Notes: generated from the letters alone by a model not told the origin. Positions 9,963 through 21,101 are shown, counted from the stretch's first letter. The stretch is DNA of 64,000 bases from Kazachstania africana CBS 2517 (GCF_000304475.1 NC_018941.1:310001-374000); one strand, 5' to 3'. Program-made: numbers and translations.

Positions 9963-12900
9963 TTAAGCGTAATAACTTCTCCATAGTACGCCCTGCAAAT
10001 CTTCCAGCTGATCGCTAGTAAATTCTAATCTATCAAATTTCCAAGTATCTGCCCTAACTTTCTTGAATTCACTGATGGTATCCTTTGCAGAAGTTCCTGC
10101 CATACCACTGGTCCTTGCCCAAGAAGACAATTCACTCAATTCCTTTGGTATCCATTTTGGTAATGGGAAAACGTATGGGAAAGCTGAGATTACAGCTCCC
10201 AAACCGACTACACTACCGTGTATTTCCATGCTAGTCTTGGATAATTTCTGTTTTTCTTCCCATGTATAGCCCTTCAACTTGGCAGAAAAATTTTCTATTA
10301 ATGTTTCCAATTCTTGTGAATCATCAATGTTATGAGCAATATCTGATAATACATCTGCTGCACGAATTCTTACTTCAACGTAATTATCATTATAAACTTG
10401 ATCAACTACGAATTGCAATATCTGAGACTTTTGCTCCGTAGTTAATTGTAATAATTGCGAAGAAAGGAAGTGTTGTACAAATGCCAAACGTAATTTCAAT
10501 CCATAGGAAGTGGTGTCATTGGAAACTTCGGTGATAGAATCAACAATTGGCTTAATTTGTTCTTTTCTGATAGGTAAGTACGCTATTCCGAGGTAAATAG
10601 ACGCTGGATCTATACCACTTAACTTACAAAGGTCCTTTTGAAGAGTCAAAGTGGTCAAGAAAGGGATTATGTAATCTACCAAATAGGGAATTATAATGAT
10701 TTTGTTTGGTCCCTTGATCATATCTTTGACCCAATAAAATATCGTAGAGGAAATGTAGTAGTAACGGGTCTTTAAAATTTCCTGAGGGGACAAATGTTTA
10801 ACTTTGTCATATTCCTGGGTGATTTCATGGAATTGCTTCCTGATAGTTGAATCAATACCTGGTGACGCTGATTTCATTGGTAAACCAAGGCCATCAACAT
10901 TTGTAATCTCCAGGTTCATGAGCTCTTCACTGTTTTTGAATGAAGGGTAGCATTCATTTTGCACTAGCGTTGAAAATAATTTAGCAATCGAAGAACGGAC
11001 CTGATCATAAGGATGCTCGAATGGCAAATTTTTGGAAATTTCTTCTGTGCTTGGACTTTTGAATTCTAATCCCATTAGAAGGCTCCTTAACATTAAGTTT
11101 CTTTGAGCCTGTTGAGCGGCTGCATCAGAAGTGATATCAGAAAAGTTGTCAATCTGAGAAATAATTCTATAAAATGGTTCAAACCTTCTAATATCAACAA
11201 TTGTAGGAAGCCACCAACACACTGTGCTCCAAATTTCAAAAGCGTCATGATTAAACCCATGATCTAATGCATTCTGCAGAAAGTTTTCGGCAAATACGTC
11301 ACGTTTCTTTAATTCCTCTTTATTCATATATTTGGAGGCACAAATAAAAGCAGAAAATATTTCAATAGACATAATCATCGAGGCTTTGTCATCTCTATCA
11401 TAAAATTTTTCACACAGTTTGAAGAGATCTTCGAGAGTCAAGTTTTTCGTATACTTCTTGGAAATTAAAATAATCATGAAAGTGAAAAAAGATACATCCC
11501 CACTACTAAAAACACTACGCGTTTCGTTATCTTGAACTAATGTAGTCATCATATTTTCTAGCCACTCCAAAGAAACCAAATTACCTATACATTTAACGGC
11601 TTCAACTTCATTTACTTCCAAGTTAATTTCCACACGAGATGATTTTACAACTTTCAATTTTCTACCCCAACATAGCCAGCCAACGCAGCCTCTAGAATCT
11701 ATGAAATAACTTGGAGATTTGAAATTATTCATTTCTTTTCTGAAAAGTTGGGTCGATGCTGGAGAAGAAGTGTCGATTTCAGTAACAAATGGCGGATCAT
11801 ATGAAGTTTGATAAGCTCTTGATATATCATAACCATAATCAGATAAGGAAAATACTTTATTGAAAATCGCTAAAAATGATCTCAAAGCCAAATGAACGAT
11901 GTCTGGATGTCTAGCTTTACTTTGAGCAAAAATGGCAGCTATTGTTTTGGCACGAGTGGTGGTTTCCAAACTGGATTGAATTCTCGCAATAAATTTAATT
12001 ATGATAATAGGAATTTTCCAGCTCAATGACTTCTCATTTTGTAATACGATCAGCAATCCCGCTTCCAAAGAATCAAGTAAATCGAGGTACTGCTTACGCT
12101 TTTGTTCCTTGGCGAATTTCACAGTTTGGACCTGTAAATCAATTTTTTCGTCAGGAGGTTGAATTGGGATAAACATTTTTTCATTATGCACACAAATTGA
12201 TGATGGGATCTTCAAACCTGAGGCTATATCAGTGATAATCTTTTCTGCAAACAAAGAAATGTCCAATTCATTGATTCTACAACATTCTATCAAAGTCAAG
12301 CACAACTCTTCAAGGTTTTTGACATCAGACATCAGTTTTCTATTAATTTTCTTTATCAATAACAATTTCAATAAAACTTTAATTTGCATGTTTTCTTGCA
12401 ACTTCACGTTTTCTTTCAACAATTTCAATATTGAACTAACGATTAGGGTGTAGGATCCTGTTATGTGTTTCATACAATGGACCAAAGCTCCCTGTGCTGG
12501 CTTATGAATATTAGGGTAAACTGAACAAGATAATTTAATTATGTCTCTTAGCAGTATGTTTTCCAATTTTGAACCACGCCTACTTGTGGAATGTAACAGA
12601 ACACGACTTTGATGAACATTATCAACTCTAACAGCCAAAAGAGTTCTTGTATGAGGATCTTCCAGGTGCGCTAGAGACTGTATATTCTCTAAGAAGTCAA
12701 GATCTAGGAACGCACCAGGATCATCATTGAACGTATTTTCTTGTCCTACATCACTGAACCAAACCTTTAAACCATGTAGTAGACTCTGGTAAATGTTTGC
12801 ATTGTGTTCATAATTACGTGATAAGAATTGTGACATTTTGTGGAAAAAAGAACCAATATTTGATCTGATTGAATGAACTTTGACGTAAAGTGGATTTTGA

Positions 12901-15900
12901 AACTTTTGTTCTATCTCATTGCCGAAATAGTAGTTACATGAAAATATATTCAGATCAGTGAGCCCTGTCGTTGCATGAATGGATGTATGAGGAGAAAAGT
13001 GACCATTTTCGGTTAAGGATGGGGTACAAAGACGAGAAGCGGATCCTGAAATGCTTTCGCCAGAATCATCGTCATTTTCAAAAATCAAATTTTCTTCAAC
13101 TTCCTCATATTCTTTTAATTCAATTTCATCGTGGTTATCATGAGAAACTTTTGAATCTATGGACTCTTCAATGTCTTCATTCTTTTTAGTATCGACTAAA
13201 TCGTCCTCATCATAATTGATAAATTTTAGATCTTTCAAGATCCTCAGCTTCTCATTATGGGGAGCTCCAATTGATTTATTCGAATTCACAATGCTCATTT
13301 TATGTCTATTGTAATCTGGATCATAAAGAAGACTTGAACCAGAAATAGAATGAGTCAAAATCAATACGAATTTTTGTATGCTGTCAACGAAGTATGTGTT
13401 GGCTTGAGGCGATTGTAACAATTTTTCAACTTTGTCAATACAATATGAAGAAATTGTTTCAAGAATTTCGATGGCTAATTCAATCTCATGCTTTGATGGG
13501 ACATGCCATTTGAAATTCAAATTTCTTGGCTTGTATTTCTCAATATTATCAAACTGTAATCCACCCCATTTTGAATCAAGGGTCAATTGGCAATCCTTTT
13601 CAAATAATCTAAACTCAGTAATTTCAGTAGAGGTTAGTGTTAACAAGACATTGTGTATAATTAATGAGGTGATAACGTCTAATGGTGGATTGGTAATATT
13701 TTCATAAATGTATTTCATAAATTCAAGTAATTCTTTCTTATATTCGAAGATTGAGTCATGAGATTGTCTTAATACATCATTCAAGGCGGTTAAATATAAA
13801 ACCAGTTTTGTATCTCTCTTCTGTATCTCTGTTGAGCTTCTTATAGAACCTGCCCCACGACTAACTTGATCCTTTATATTGAAGATCAATGCTTCAAAAA
13901 TCTTTTTACTCAAAAACTTGTTTCTTTTAACTAGTGCTGCTAAGGGAATAGTTACAATTTCGTAATTTGCATCTTTATCCTTGAAAGCATCATTTTCCCA
14001 AAACGATCTTTGTAATAAATCTGAAACATAGTTAAAGGCCTTGTCATCCAGAGATTCTATCATAATCATCGTAGTTTGATTAACCTTGGTTATAAAGCCA
14101 TCGTCCAATTCTATATCCGCTAATAGAAATAATTTATCTATGTAAGCTTTCAAAATGTGATTAAATATAGTGGTAGAGGCTCTAAAAGCACTTTCTAAGA
14201 CATTATCATCATACTCGAATGTTTCAGACGATTTACCAGACTTTAAATGGTAAAAATGTTGTTCTATGAAAGGTAGAGTATGAGATTCGAATGAAAGGTA
14301 TTCTTTATCCTGGACTGGACATTCCAAGGGTATGAAGGAGGCTATGGACACAATCCCATTGATAATATTACTCGTTAAATTGATATCATTTAAATCAATT
14401 TTTTCAACGAAAGTGGAAAGTATATTAGTGACATGAACGCGGTACAATTTGTCCATAACTAAAAATCTTACTACTCTATTAAATTGTTTTAAAGATGCTA
14501 TAATTCTATGTCTTGAATTGATATATTCGCCTGATAGTGCGTCGTAAACATCTGTTAATATCTTATCCATAACTAGGTACTTATTAGTTGGTTCTAAATC
14601 TAACAAATATGCGAAACATGAAATGTAATAATTTGAAATGTCAGTATTTTTATTTTGAGCCCCAATATTTAATAGATCAAGAAATGTTTCTACTATTTTA
14701 TCATTACAATCTGAATTTAGGGCAATTGGACTTTTAAAATTGTACTTTTGTTCTAACTTAACTCTACCATGATATATTTTAATGAAAGAATGGATAAATT
14801 TAGCAATAGGTTTGGTCCAAAATCCACTATTTGATGGATGAACAAAAGTTTTAATCGATTTAGTTAAACTGACCAAGTTTTCAAAGAAGAAACCATAGTC
14901 GGAACCATTAATGGAATAAACGAATGGTTTTACAGTTCTTGAATACGAATGAATTTGACCATTGGTTCTTAAATGACCTTGTAATCTATTAAATAAGAAA
15001 ACCATCTGTTCCCTTGTGAATAAGCCATATTCGGAGAATAGATTGTTTACAACAGCAATATCAATAGTATTTTGTAATTGATTAAAATGAATATCTTCAG
15101 ATATAGAACCCACAAAATCATACATGTGAGTATCTATGACAATATTTGCACTAACTGAAGACCAAATACTGAACATAAATGGGAAGTAATCGGTTATTTT
15201 CTTTTTCGTATTGTAGTGATATGGCATAAAAGAAGTTATAATTGGTAAAACAGATGACATTGTGGATGGTGCAAAACTTGATAATAAAAAATCCATTGAA
15301 TTAGTTAAAATATCTTCATTTTCTCTATCGAAAAATTGTTTTGAAATATGTGCAATTTTTAATAGTAATCTAAATAATTGTAGATCTTCTTTTGATTGAA
15401 CATCATATCGAACATAATCGGAATCAGGATATGGTAAAAATTCACACAAGAATTGAAAAATTAATTCATGATTTAAAATTAAACCATCTTTTTTAAGCAT
15501 TGCTACATAATTATTTCCTTTATCATCATTATAAAGCAAACCATCAAGAACTTCAACATGTAATTGTCTATAAATTTTTTGACCTTGGACTAAAGCTAGA
15601 TGATAGTATACTGTGACTAAAGATTTTCTTAAGGATAATGGTATGTTAAAATGCAAACAATTTTTTAATTCATTGGTCCAATGATTAACGTTAATAATAG
15701 CTGATGACTCTTCTGTAATTTTACCGATTGGTACAAAATCTGGTGCAGATAGATCGAGATATTCATTTGATTCATCAAGATCCTCATCTTCATCATCTTC
15801 TCCTTCATCAAAGTTGGCAATATCATTATTTGAAATTAAATCGATATCATTATTTAAATCATTAATTTGATTTTTTAAGCCTGTTAAATCCTTTGCAGAA

Positions 15901-16232
15901 ATTGACAGAAGCCCTTGAATATCCAATGAGGAAATGGCAATGTAAAGATTGTAAATGATATGACAAAGAAAAGTTGCTTGATCTTTATGAGATTCTATCT
16001 TGTATGGTAATTGTGAAAGTACATCAAATTTTGGTTTCTTTAATTTAGAAAACCATTTAGAATTTGGATCATAGATTTCTTTTAAATGGAGTGTTGGATC
16101 ATCTAAATAATCTAGATTATAATTTGATAATCTTGCAAGGAAAGGATCTTGTGGCGAAATTTTAAGCTTTTTTTGGGAATTAGAATTTAATAAATCAACT
16201 TTATCATTGTTAATCTTTCTTTTATTGAACAT
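9963..16232 (-). CDS. BLM10: proteasome activator Blm10 (PA200)
   Basis: 2089 codons (S. cerevisiae 2143). Blm10 is a HEAT-repeat solenoid that caps the 20S core particle and aids its assembly and ubiquitin-independent degradation. The protein is helical throughout. A very acidic loop lies near residues 140-160 and another acidic segment near 1010-1070. It ends Trp-Arg-Ser-Tyr-Tyr-Ala. The final Tyr-Tyr-Ala is the HbYX motif that docks into the alpha-subunit pocket, which strongly supports the call. The long upstream region shared with LSP1 contains stress and URS1-like sites. A start at the first ATG is the only sensible choice. Confidence 0.96.
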   Translation of the reverse strand: MFNKRKINNDKVDLLNSNSQKKLKISPQDPFLARLSNYNLDYLDDPTLHLKEIYDPNSKWFSKLKKPKFDVLSQLPYKIESHKDQATFLCHIIYNLYIAISSLDIQGLLSISAKDLTGLKNQINDLNNDIDLISNNDIANFDEGEDDEDEDLDESNEYLDLSAPDFVPIGKITEESSAIINVNHWTNELKNCLHFNIPLSLRKSLVTVYYHLALVQGQKIYRQLHVEVLDGLLYNDDKGNNYVAMLKKDGLILNHELIFQFLCEFLPYPDSDYVRYDVQSKEDLQLFRLLLKIAHISKQFFDRENEDILTNSMDFLLSSFAPSTMSSVLPIITSFMPYHYNTKKKITDYFPFMFSIWSSVSANIVIDTHMYDFVGSISEDIHFNQLQNTIDIAVVNNLFSEYGLFTREQMVFLFNRLQGHLRTNGQIHSYSRTVKPFVYSINGSDYGFFFENLVSLTKSIKTFVHPSNSGFWTKPIAKFIHSFIKIYHGRVKLEQKYNFKSPIALNSDCNDKIVETFLDLLNIGAQNKNTDISNYYISCFAYLLDLEPTNKYLVMDKILTDVYDALSGEYINSRHRIIASLKQFNRVVRFLVMDKLYRVHVTNILSTFVEKIDLNDINLTSNIINGIVSIASFIPLECPVQDKEYLSFESHTLPFIEQHFYHLKSGKSSETFEYDDNVLESAFRASTTIFNHILKAYIDKLFLLADIELDDGFITKVNQTTMIMIESLDDKAFNYVSDLLQRSFWENDAFKDKDANYEIVTIPLAALVKRNKFLSKKIFEALIFNIKDQVSRGAGSIRSSTEIQKRDTKLVLYLTALNDVLRQSHDSIFEYKKELLEFMKYIYENITNPPLDVITSLIIHNVLLTLTSTEITEFRLFEKDCQLTLDSKWGGLQFDNIEKYKPRNLNFKWHVPSKHEIELAIEILETISSYCIDKVEKLLQSPQANTYFVDSIQKFVLILTHSISGSSLLYDPDYNRHKMSIVNSNKSIGAPHNEKLRILKDLKFINYDEDDLVDTKKNEDIEESIDSKVSHDNHDEIELKEYEEVEENLIFENDDDSGESISGSASRLCTPSLTENGHFSPHTSIHATTGLTDLNIFSCNYYFGNEIEQKFQNPLYVKVHSIRSNIGSFFHKMSQFLSRNYEHNANIYQSLLHGLKVWFSDVGQENTFNDDPGAFLDLDFLENIQSLAHLEDPHTRTLLAVRVDNVHQSRVLLHSTSRRGSKLENILLRDIIKLSCSVYPNIHKPAQGALVHCMKHITGSYTLIVSSILKLLKENVKLQENMQIKVLLKLLLIKKINRKLMSDVKNLEELCLTLIECCRINELDISLFAEKIITDIASGLKIPSSICVHNEKMFIPIQPPDEKIDLQVQTVKFAKEQKRKQYLDLLDSLEAGLLIVLQNEKSLSWKIPIIIIKFIARIQSSLETTTRAKTIAAIFAQSKARHPDIVHLALRSFLAIFNKVFSLSDYGYDISRAYQTSYDPPFVTEIDTSSPASTQLFRKEMNNFKSPSYFIDSRGCVGWLCWGRKLKVVKSSRVEINLEVNEVEAVKCIGNLVSLEWLENMMTTLVQDNETRSVFSSGDVSFFTFMIILISKKYTKNLTLEDLFKLCEKFYDRDDKASMIMSIEIFSAFICASKYMNKEELKKRDVFAENFLQNALDHGFNHDAFEIWSTVCWWLPTIVDIRRFEPFYRIISQIDNFSDITSDAAAQQAQRNLMLRSLLMGLEFKSPSTEEISKNLPFEHPYDQVRSSIAKLFSTLVQNECYPSFKNSEELMNLEITNVDGLGLPMKSASPGIDSTIRKQFHEITQEYDKVKHLSPQEILKTRYYYISSTIFYWVKDMIKGPNKIIIIPYLVDYIIPFLTTLTLQKDLCKLSGIDPASIYLGIAYLPIRKEQIKPIVDSITEVSNDTTSYGLKLRLAFVQHFLSSQLLQLTTEQKSQILQFVVDQVYNDNYVEVRIRAADVLSDIAHNIDDSQELETLIENFSAKLKGYTWEEKQKLSKTSMEIHGSVVGLGAVISAFPYVFPLPKWIPKELSELSSWARTSGMAGTSAKDTISEFKKVRADTWKFDRLEFTSDQLEDLQGVLWRSYYA

Positions 16233-16775
16233 TAGTTATTGTCTCTTGTAGTTGCTTAAAGGCAGAAGGGGTCCTAAATCTACAACAAACTTGCTTTGTG
16301 TAAGTATAATAATAGATGAGGTTTGTTAACAAAAATTAATTTATTTTTTTTTTTTCTTCGTTTCGTCTTTTCTTTTCAATTTCCACTAATTTCGCTTCGA
16401 ACCCAAAAAGTCAAAATTAGAATCTTGAAATTATTTTCGAAAGAAATCCATTGAAAGGAACTGCCCATTCGCTCGAGAAATTGAAAAGACGAAAAAAAAA
16501 AAAAAAAAGAAAAGGAGATACCACTTCAATTGAAGACAATTGGTAATTGTGGATGAAGCTTAGTGATGAAAATGGCCTTCTACTTACGAAATGTGAAGTG
16601 ATGATCATTTGTTGGAGTCTTTTGTTGCTGTAATCAAAGAGAATCAAGACATGTGTATTGAAGATAATCAGACGAGGGGTGGATATATACATACATATAG
16701 GGAAAGAAATGATGTTTTTGTTAAAAGAAAAAAATGGCATATACCGTCCCTTTTTATATCTGTTTTTTTTCGCAT

Positions 16776-16868
16776 TAGCCGCTGAAAATTTGAATACAGA
16801 ATATTATGAAAACGACAAAATCTTGGCGGCTATTTTGCAATATCATAAATTTGCCATTTAGCCGCGTA
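16776..16868. promoter_or_regulatory. cluster of three URS1-like (Ume6) sites
   Basis: TAGCCGCTGA at 16776-16785, TTGGCGGCTA at 16823-16832 (minus-strand TAGCCGCCAA) and TAGCCGCGTA at 16859-16868. The URS1 consensus is TAGCCGCCGA, bound by the Ume6 repressor/activator of meiotic and metabolic genes. Each site deviates by one or two bases, but three within 93 bp is notable. They lie about 550-640 bp upstream of BLM10 and 900 bp upstream of LSP1. Confidence 0.45.
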
Positions 16869-16912
16869 ATCTTTCTCTCTGCGTAAAGCCGTTCCGTTTC
16901 TCCGCCAACAAG

Positions 16913-16924
16913 CACCCATACACA
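16913..16924 (+). promoter_or_regulatory. Rap1-like site
   Basis: CACCCATACACA fits the Rap1 core (ACCCANNCAYY). It lies beside the URS1-like and STRE sites in the BLM10-LSP1 spacer. Confidence 0.4.
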
Positions 16925-16974
16925 TCCCCGGAGGAATCATAATGCACGGCGGGTTCATCACTCCACCGCCACCG

Positions 16975-17063
16975 CCCCTCGTCCCCGCCCCTGAGACGGT
17001 TCCCCGTACAATAAAAACAAGAGAAAAAAACCGTAGTGGTCACATAAAGATTCTCGAAAGGGG
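16975..17063. promoter_or_regulatory. three stress response elements (STRE)
   Basis: CCCCT at 16975-16979 and 16988-16992 and AGGGG at 17059-17063 match the Msn2/Msn4 site. The motif is only 5 bp, but the three lie within 90 bp of a GC-rich patch in AT-rich DNA. Stress control of LSP1 or BLM10 is an inference. Confidence 0.4.
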
Positions 17064-17749
17064 TAACGTAACTCCCAAAAAAGAAAATAAAAAAAAAAAT
17101 GGCAGCAATTGAAAATTCGATGGATGGGCGACGATGAGTTTCTTCACCATCACCTTACCACTTTTTTTTTTCTTCTTTCAATCTCGGGACAGTAAAAATA
17201 AACTGTCACTTCTTAACTCAAGAAGATGATGATCCTCAAGGATTTACCCTTTTTATTTCTAAAATTCATCATCATCATCATCATTTCCAGTCAACTACAA
17301 GACAATAAACGATGGGTCAATTCAATCTACAAAATAAATTCATCTTCTACTTGTAACAATAATACTCAATTGCTCTTTCATAACCAACCATACACTATCA
17401 ATCGTTACCATCCACTATCTTTTCTTTCTACGTTAACATCTTCTCTTTTCTCTTTATATAATATCCAATTCTCTGCATGAACTCTCCCCTCCTCCTCCTC
17501 CTTTTTCTCTTTCATGGCCTTTTTTTTTTTTTTCTTTCTTTGGCCTCGTCATATCTAAAGGGTTTTTTTTCACTATGCAAAGTACAAAATATATTCAGAT
17601 TGTACACATTATAATAACATACCATATATAAATACACTTTTTTTTCTTGAATTTTATCCCTTACTACAAGAAATTTTTCTTTCTATTAATATTCAATCTA
17701 CTAAGATAAATAATAATAGTAAAGGTACTTTAGAATATATCATCAAGCT

Positions 17750-18712
17750 ATGCACAAAACATATTCCTTAAGAAACCAAAGAACTCCAACTGCTCAGCAG
17801 ATTCAACAACCACCACCTCCTCCTTCTTCAACAAAATCAAGATTTTTCGGTAAATCTTCCCTAGCTTCTTCATTTCGTAAGAGTACAGCTGGTAGCTTCG
17901 GTCCTGAACTATCAAGAAAATTATCTCAATTGGTTAAAACTGAAAAAGGCGTCTTGAGAGCAATGGAAGTGGTGGCTAATGAAAGACGTGCCGCTGCAAG
18001 ACAATTGTCCCTATGGGGTTCAGAAAATGATGATGATGTATCCGATGTCACCGATAAATTAGGTGTCTTGATGTACGAATTGGGTGAATTACAAGATCAA
18101 TTTATTGATAAATATGATCAATATCGTGTCACTTTAAAATCAATTAGAAATATTGAAGCTTCTGTACAACCTTCAAGAGATAGAAAAGACAAAATTACCG
18201 ATGAAATTGCACATTTGAAATATAAAGATCCAGGCTCCACTAAGATCCCTGTATTGGAACAAGAATTGGTTAGAACTGAAGCTGAATCTTTAGTCGCTGA
18301 AGCTCAATTGTCTAATATTACAAGAGAAAAATTAAAAGCTAGTTTCAACTATCAATTCGATGCCGTTAGAGAATTGGCTGAAAAATTCGCTTTAATTGCA
18401 GGCTACGGTAAGGCGCTATTAGAACTATTAGACGATGCTCCAGTTACCCCAGGTGAAGCAAGACCAGCTTATGACGGTTATGACGCTTCCAGACAAATTA
18501 TCATGGATGCCGAAGCTGCTTTAGAAGCTTGGACTCTTGATATTGCGGTTGTTAAACCAACTCTTTCCTTCCATCAAACGGTAGATGACGTCTACGAGGA
18601 AGTGGATGATCAAGAAGAGGATGAAGGTCAAGAACAAGGTATTGTCGAAGATGATTACGCCGAAGAAGGATTAAGACAACCAGCTAATACTAACGAAGAA
18701 GACTACAGTTGA
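17750..18712 (+). CDS. LSP1: eisosome core protein Lsp1 (BAR domain)
   Basis: 320 codons (S. cerevisiae Lsp1 341, Pil1 339). Lsp1 assembles with Pil1 into plasma-membrane furrows (eisosomes). It starts MHKTYSLRNQRTPTA, followed by a Pro run, a BAR domain (about 50-270) and an acidic tail. Diagnostic stretches such as LVKTEKGVLRAMEV and YELGELQDQF match Lsp1 rather than Pil1. The C-terminal tail is about 20 residues shorter than in S. cerevisiae. It is convergent with AEP3, the same neighbour as in S. cerevisiae (YPL004C-YPL005W). Codons are strongly biased to preferred triplets, consistent with high expression. Confidence 0.95.
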   Translation: MHKTYSLRNQRTPTAQQIQQPPPPPSSTKSRFFGKSSLASSFRKSTAGSFGPELSRKLSQLVKTEKGVLRAMEVVANERRAAARQLSLWGSENDDDVSDVTDKLGVLMYELGELQDQFIDKYDQYRVTLKSIRNIEASVQPSRDRKDKITDEIAHLKYKDPGSTKIPVLEQELVRTEAESLVAEAQLSNITREKLKASFNYQFDAVRELAEKFALIAGYGKALLELLDDAPVTPGEARPAYDGYDASRQIIMDAEAALEAWTLDIAVVKPTLSFHQTVDDVYEEVDDQEEDEGQEQGIVEDDYAEEGLRQPANTNEEDYS

Positions 18713-18936
18713 GGATTGGGCCTCTAGTTAAGTCTCCCTTCTTTGGCTTCTTTTTATCATCTTTTTTCGAGAAAAAACTTTTTTATTTTTATTTAATGAC
18801 CTATATCTTTTATTCTCTCTATGCTAATTTCTTTTTTTTCTATATTCTCTAATATAATTAATATTTTCATTACTATTATTACTTCTATTATTGTTATCAC
18901 TATAATCTTGATTTGAAGATCGATATCAATACCAGT

Positions 18937-20811
18937 TTATATCAATTTACGATCCTTCAACTCTTTCGTTAGTGCCTCCTTCCAATTGTTGGCATAGCCA
19001 ATCCTCTTAATCATAGCATTTTGTACAGCAATGTATCTAATCCTTTTACGGTATTCAGTCTTCTTTGCTTTAGTTTCACCCGATGTTATACAATGCTTAT
19101 CACGCGTTTTCTCCCTAGAATTCCCATTATTATTATAAGGAACACAATGTAGGTATCTCAACAATTTACGTTCATCCCTGCTCGAAACTTTGAATAATTC
19201 CCATTTCACTTTCATTCCCCCATTTACAATGTGTTCCATCAAATAGCCGAGCTTTTCCAGATCCTCACTTGTAACTTGTTTCAAACAGTTGAACTTAGAA
19301 ATAGACTCACACTTAACTAACCAATAATTCTTCCGATAACCAAGTTTCATCTTTAACTGAAGATTTTTCAAAAATTTCAAGATAACTGGGAAATTCACAC
19401 TGTAACCGTTTCTAACCAACGATTTATACAGAAACTGGAATGATTCCACATTACTTGAGACTTTGAAAACGTTCTTAAAATGATATAGGATAATCAACGA
19501 CAAATCAATTCTACCACTTAAACTAACATGATTCAGAAATAGGTTCAAAATTTCAACATTAAACATGTTCTGATTCTTTCTATAAGCGAAGTTTAATAAT
19601 TCCCATGCAACTTCAAGTGAGTTCCCATTTTTCGTGTCTTCTAAGAGATGCTTCAATGTAAATTTTAAAATTTCAGAATCAAAACTTATCCTATTGATTT
19701 TCAAAAAATTCAGCAATGTGATTACAATTGTTCGACCGTTTTTATTCCCATTTTCATTCTTGAAAACAGTCTCGAAGACCTTCAGGGCAAGGCTTTGGGT
19801 CACTGGAATTTCTTGTTCTATCATTTTCTTGATATAAAATTCTAATGCACTTTGACTCATTAAAAATTGTCCCAGCAAGTTCCACGTAATATAGTTCACT
19901 CCGATTTTTCTGTTGATCATATCATTCAAATAATAAGCAAGTTCACCATTAACCTTTTTGACCTTTCGTATTTTGGAATTTTTCAAAATAGCTGAAATGA
20001 TTATGTTGTATGTAGCGGTGTTTAACTGACAGTTAGCAATTTTCATTAACCTAAAAGTCTCTCTCATTGATGCATAATCAGATCGCTGTTTGAAGAAGAA
20101 CATGACATCATTATATGTTTGCGAAGTCTGATATGGCAAAGTAACCTTATTTGATGGATTAACCATCATTTTTAACATTTTTGGTATAATACCATTTTGT
20201 TTCGAAGAACTTTTATATCTAAATTTAGTGTGAGTCAATAATCCAATATAGTCCGTGAAAACCATCGGATCCTCATCAAATTTGGGAACTTGAGGTATCT
20301 CTCTCATGGACTCTCTTTGAAATAACCTTCGCTTATTAACATGCGGGAGATATACCCTGAAATTTGCCAACTTTACCATTAATGGTAGCAATTCATTTAG
20401 AAGTAATTGATCCTCTCTCTCCATCCAAGACTCATTTTGTAGCATCTGCTTCCGTAGATGATATAATTTGTTTGCTTTAGCGGTGTCGTAATCTGCCTTT
20501 ATCTCCTGTCGTTTGAATTTGTGAGTTGGCCTATATGGTAGTAGCATTTCTTGAACAAGCTTCCTCTCGAAAGAAGAATTTTTACCTACTAGATGACTAT
20601 TTTCTGCTATTTGCAGATTCCTTGACTTTGACTTCTCTGATCTGTCTTCCTGCCTATTCTTTTCCATTGGCTTACTTCTATCTAATCTATCAACATTAAG
20701 GTGATTAGTGAAGGTGGCGGGAAGGAGAATCTCGCTGAATGTGGAGCCCGAGGTTGCTCTCTTTATCCCATTCGTACTAATTGCTTTGCTAAGTGTTGTT
20801 AATATATCCAT
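18937..20811 (-). CDS. AEP3: mitochondrial RNA-binding protein Aep3
   Basis: 624 codons (S. cerevisiae 606). Aep3 is a peripheral inner-membrane PPR-like protein. It stabilises the bicistronic ATP8/ATP6 mRNA and is linked to mitochondrial translation initiation. The N-terminus is basic and hydroxylated, consistent with a presequence. The middle has helical repeats, for example around residues 240-300 (TATYNIIISAIL, a PPR-type signature) and 330-460. The C-terminus is very basic. Assignment relies on PPR character, length and position between LSP1 and NCR1, exactly as YPL005W; the family evolves fast. Confidence 0.85.
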   Translation of the reverse strand: MDILTTLSKAISTNGIKRATSGSTFSEILLPATFTNHLNVDRLDRSKPMEKNRQEDRSEKSKSRNLQIAENSHLVGKNSSFERKLVQEMLLPYRPTHKFKRQEIKADYDTAKANKLYHLRKQMLQNESWMEREDQLLLNELLPLMVKLANFRVYLPHVNKRRLFQRESMREIPQVPKFDEDPMVFTDYIGLLTHTKFRYKSSSKQNGIIPKMLKMMVNPSNKVTLPYQTSQTYNDVMFFFKQRSDYASMRETFRLMKIANCQLNTATYNIIISAILKNSKIRKVKKVNGELAYYLNDMINRKIGVNYITWNLLGQFLMSQSALEFYIKKMIEQEIPVTQSLALKVFETVFKNENGNKNGRTIVITLLNFLKINRISFDSEILKFTLKHLLEDTKNGNSLEVAWELLNFAYRKNQNMFNVEILNLFLNHVSLSGRIDLSLIILYHFKNVFKVSSNVESFQFLYKSLVRNGYSVNFPVILKFLKNLQLKMKLGYRKNYWLVKCESISKFNCLKQVTSEDLEKLGYLMEHIVNGGMKVKWELFKVSSRDERKLLRYLHCVPYNNNGNSREKTRDKHCITSGETKAKKTEYRKRIRYIAVQNAMIKRIGYANNWKEALTKELKDRKLI

Positions 20812-21101
20812 TCATCCAGTCATCTGTCGGTAAGTGTGCCTTTTTAGCCACTACGTTATGTGGTTCATTCTGTTCCACCATAGCTATTTTTTTTTTTAAT
20901 GTATCAGGAAATGTTCAAAAATAGCATGTTTTCCAATAAAAACGTTCTAAATCTGCAAAAAAATATCTTTTAGGAGAAAGAAACGAAAATTCATTTGCTA
21001 ATATACCGAAATTGCTATACAAGGACATGTTGGTCTATCTTTTTGCCTTTAAATCTGATTGGTTAAGGATGAAAATAAAATTAACTTCTCATCAAATATT
21101 A

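Larger units (their letters stand above)
16233..17749. promoter_or_regulatory. long divergent regulatory region between BLM10 and LSP1
   Basis: 1.5 kb with no convincing gene. It is unusually rich in homopurine/homopyrimidine tracts (A-tracts near 16491-16508, T-tracts near 17162, 17520 and 17640) and contains a CAT microsatellite near 17266-17285. From 16776 to 17063 there is a compact cluster of candidate sites: three URS1-like sites, a Rap1-like site and three STREs, listed separately. An 84-codon frame at 17226-17480 is encoded mostly by these low-complexity tracts and is not supported as a gene. Confidence 0.6.

Noticed and set aside
17226..17480. 84-codon plus-strand frame upstream of LSP1
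   Set aside because: Encoded by a CAT microsatellite and T/A tracts; no homology is recognised.
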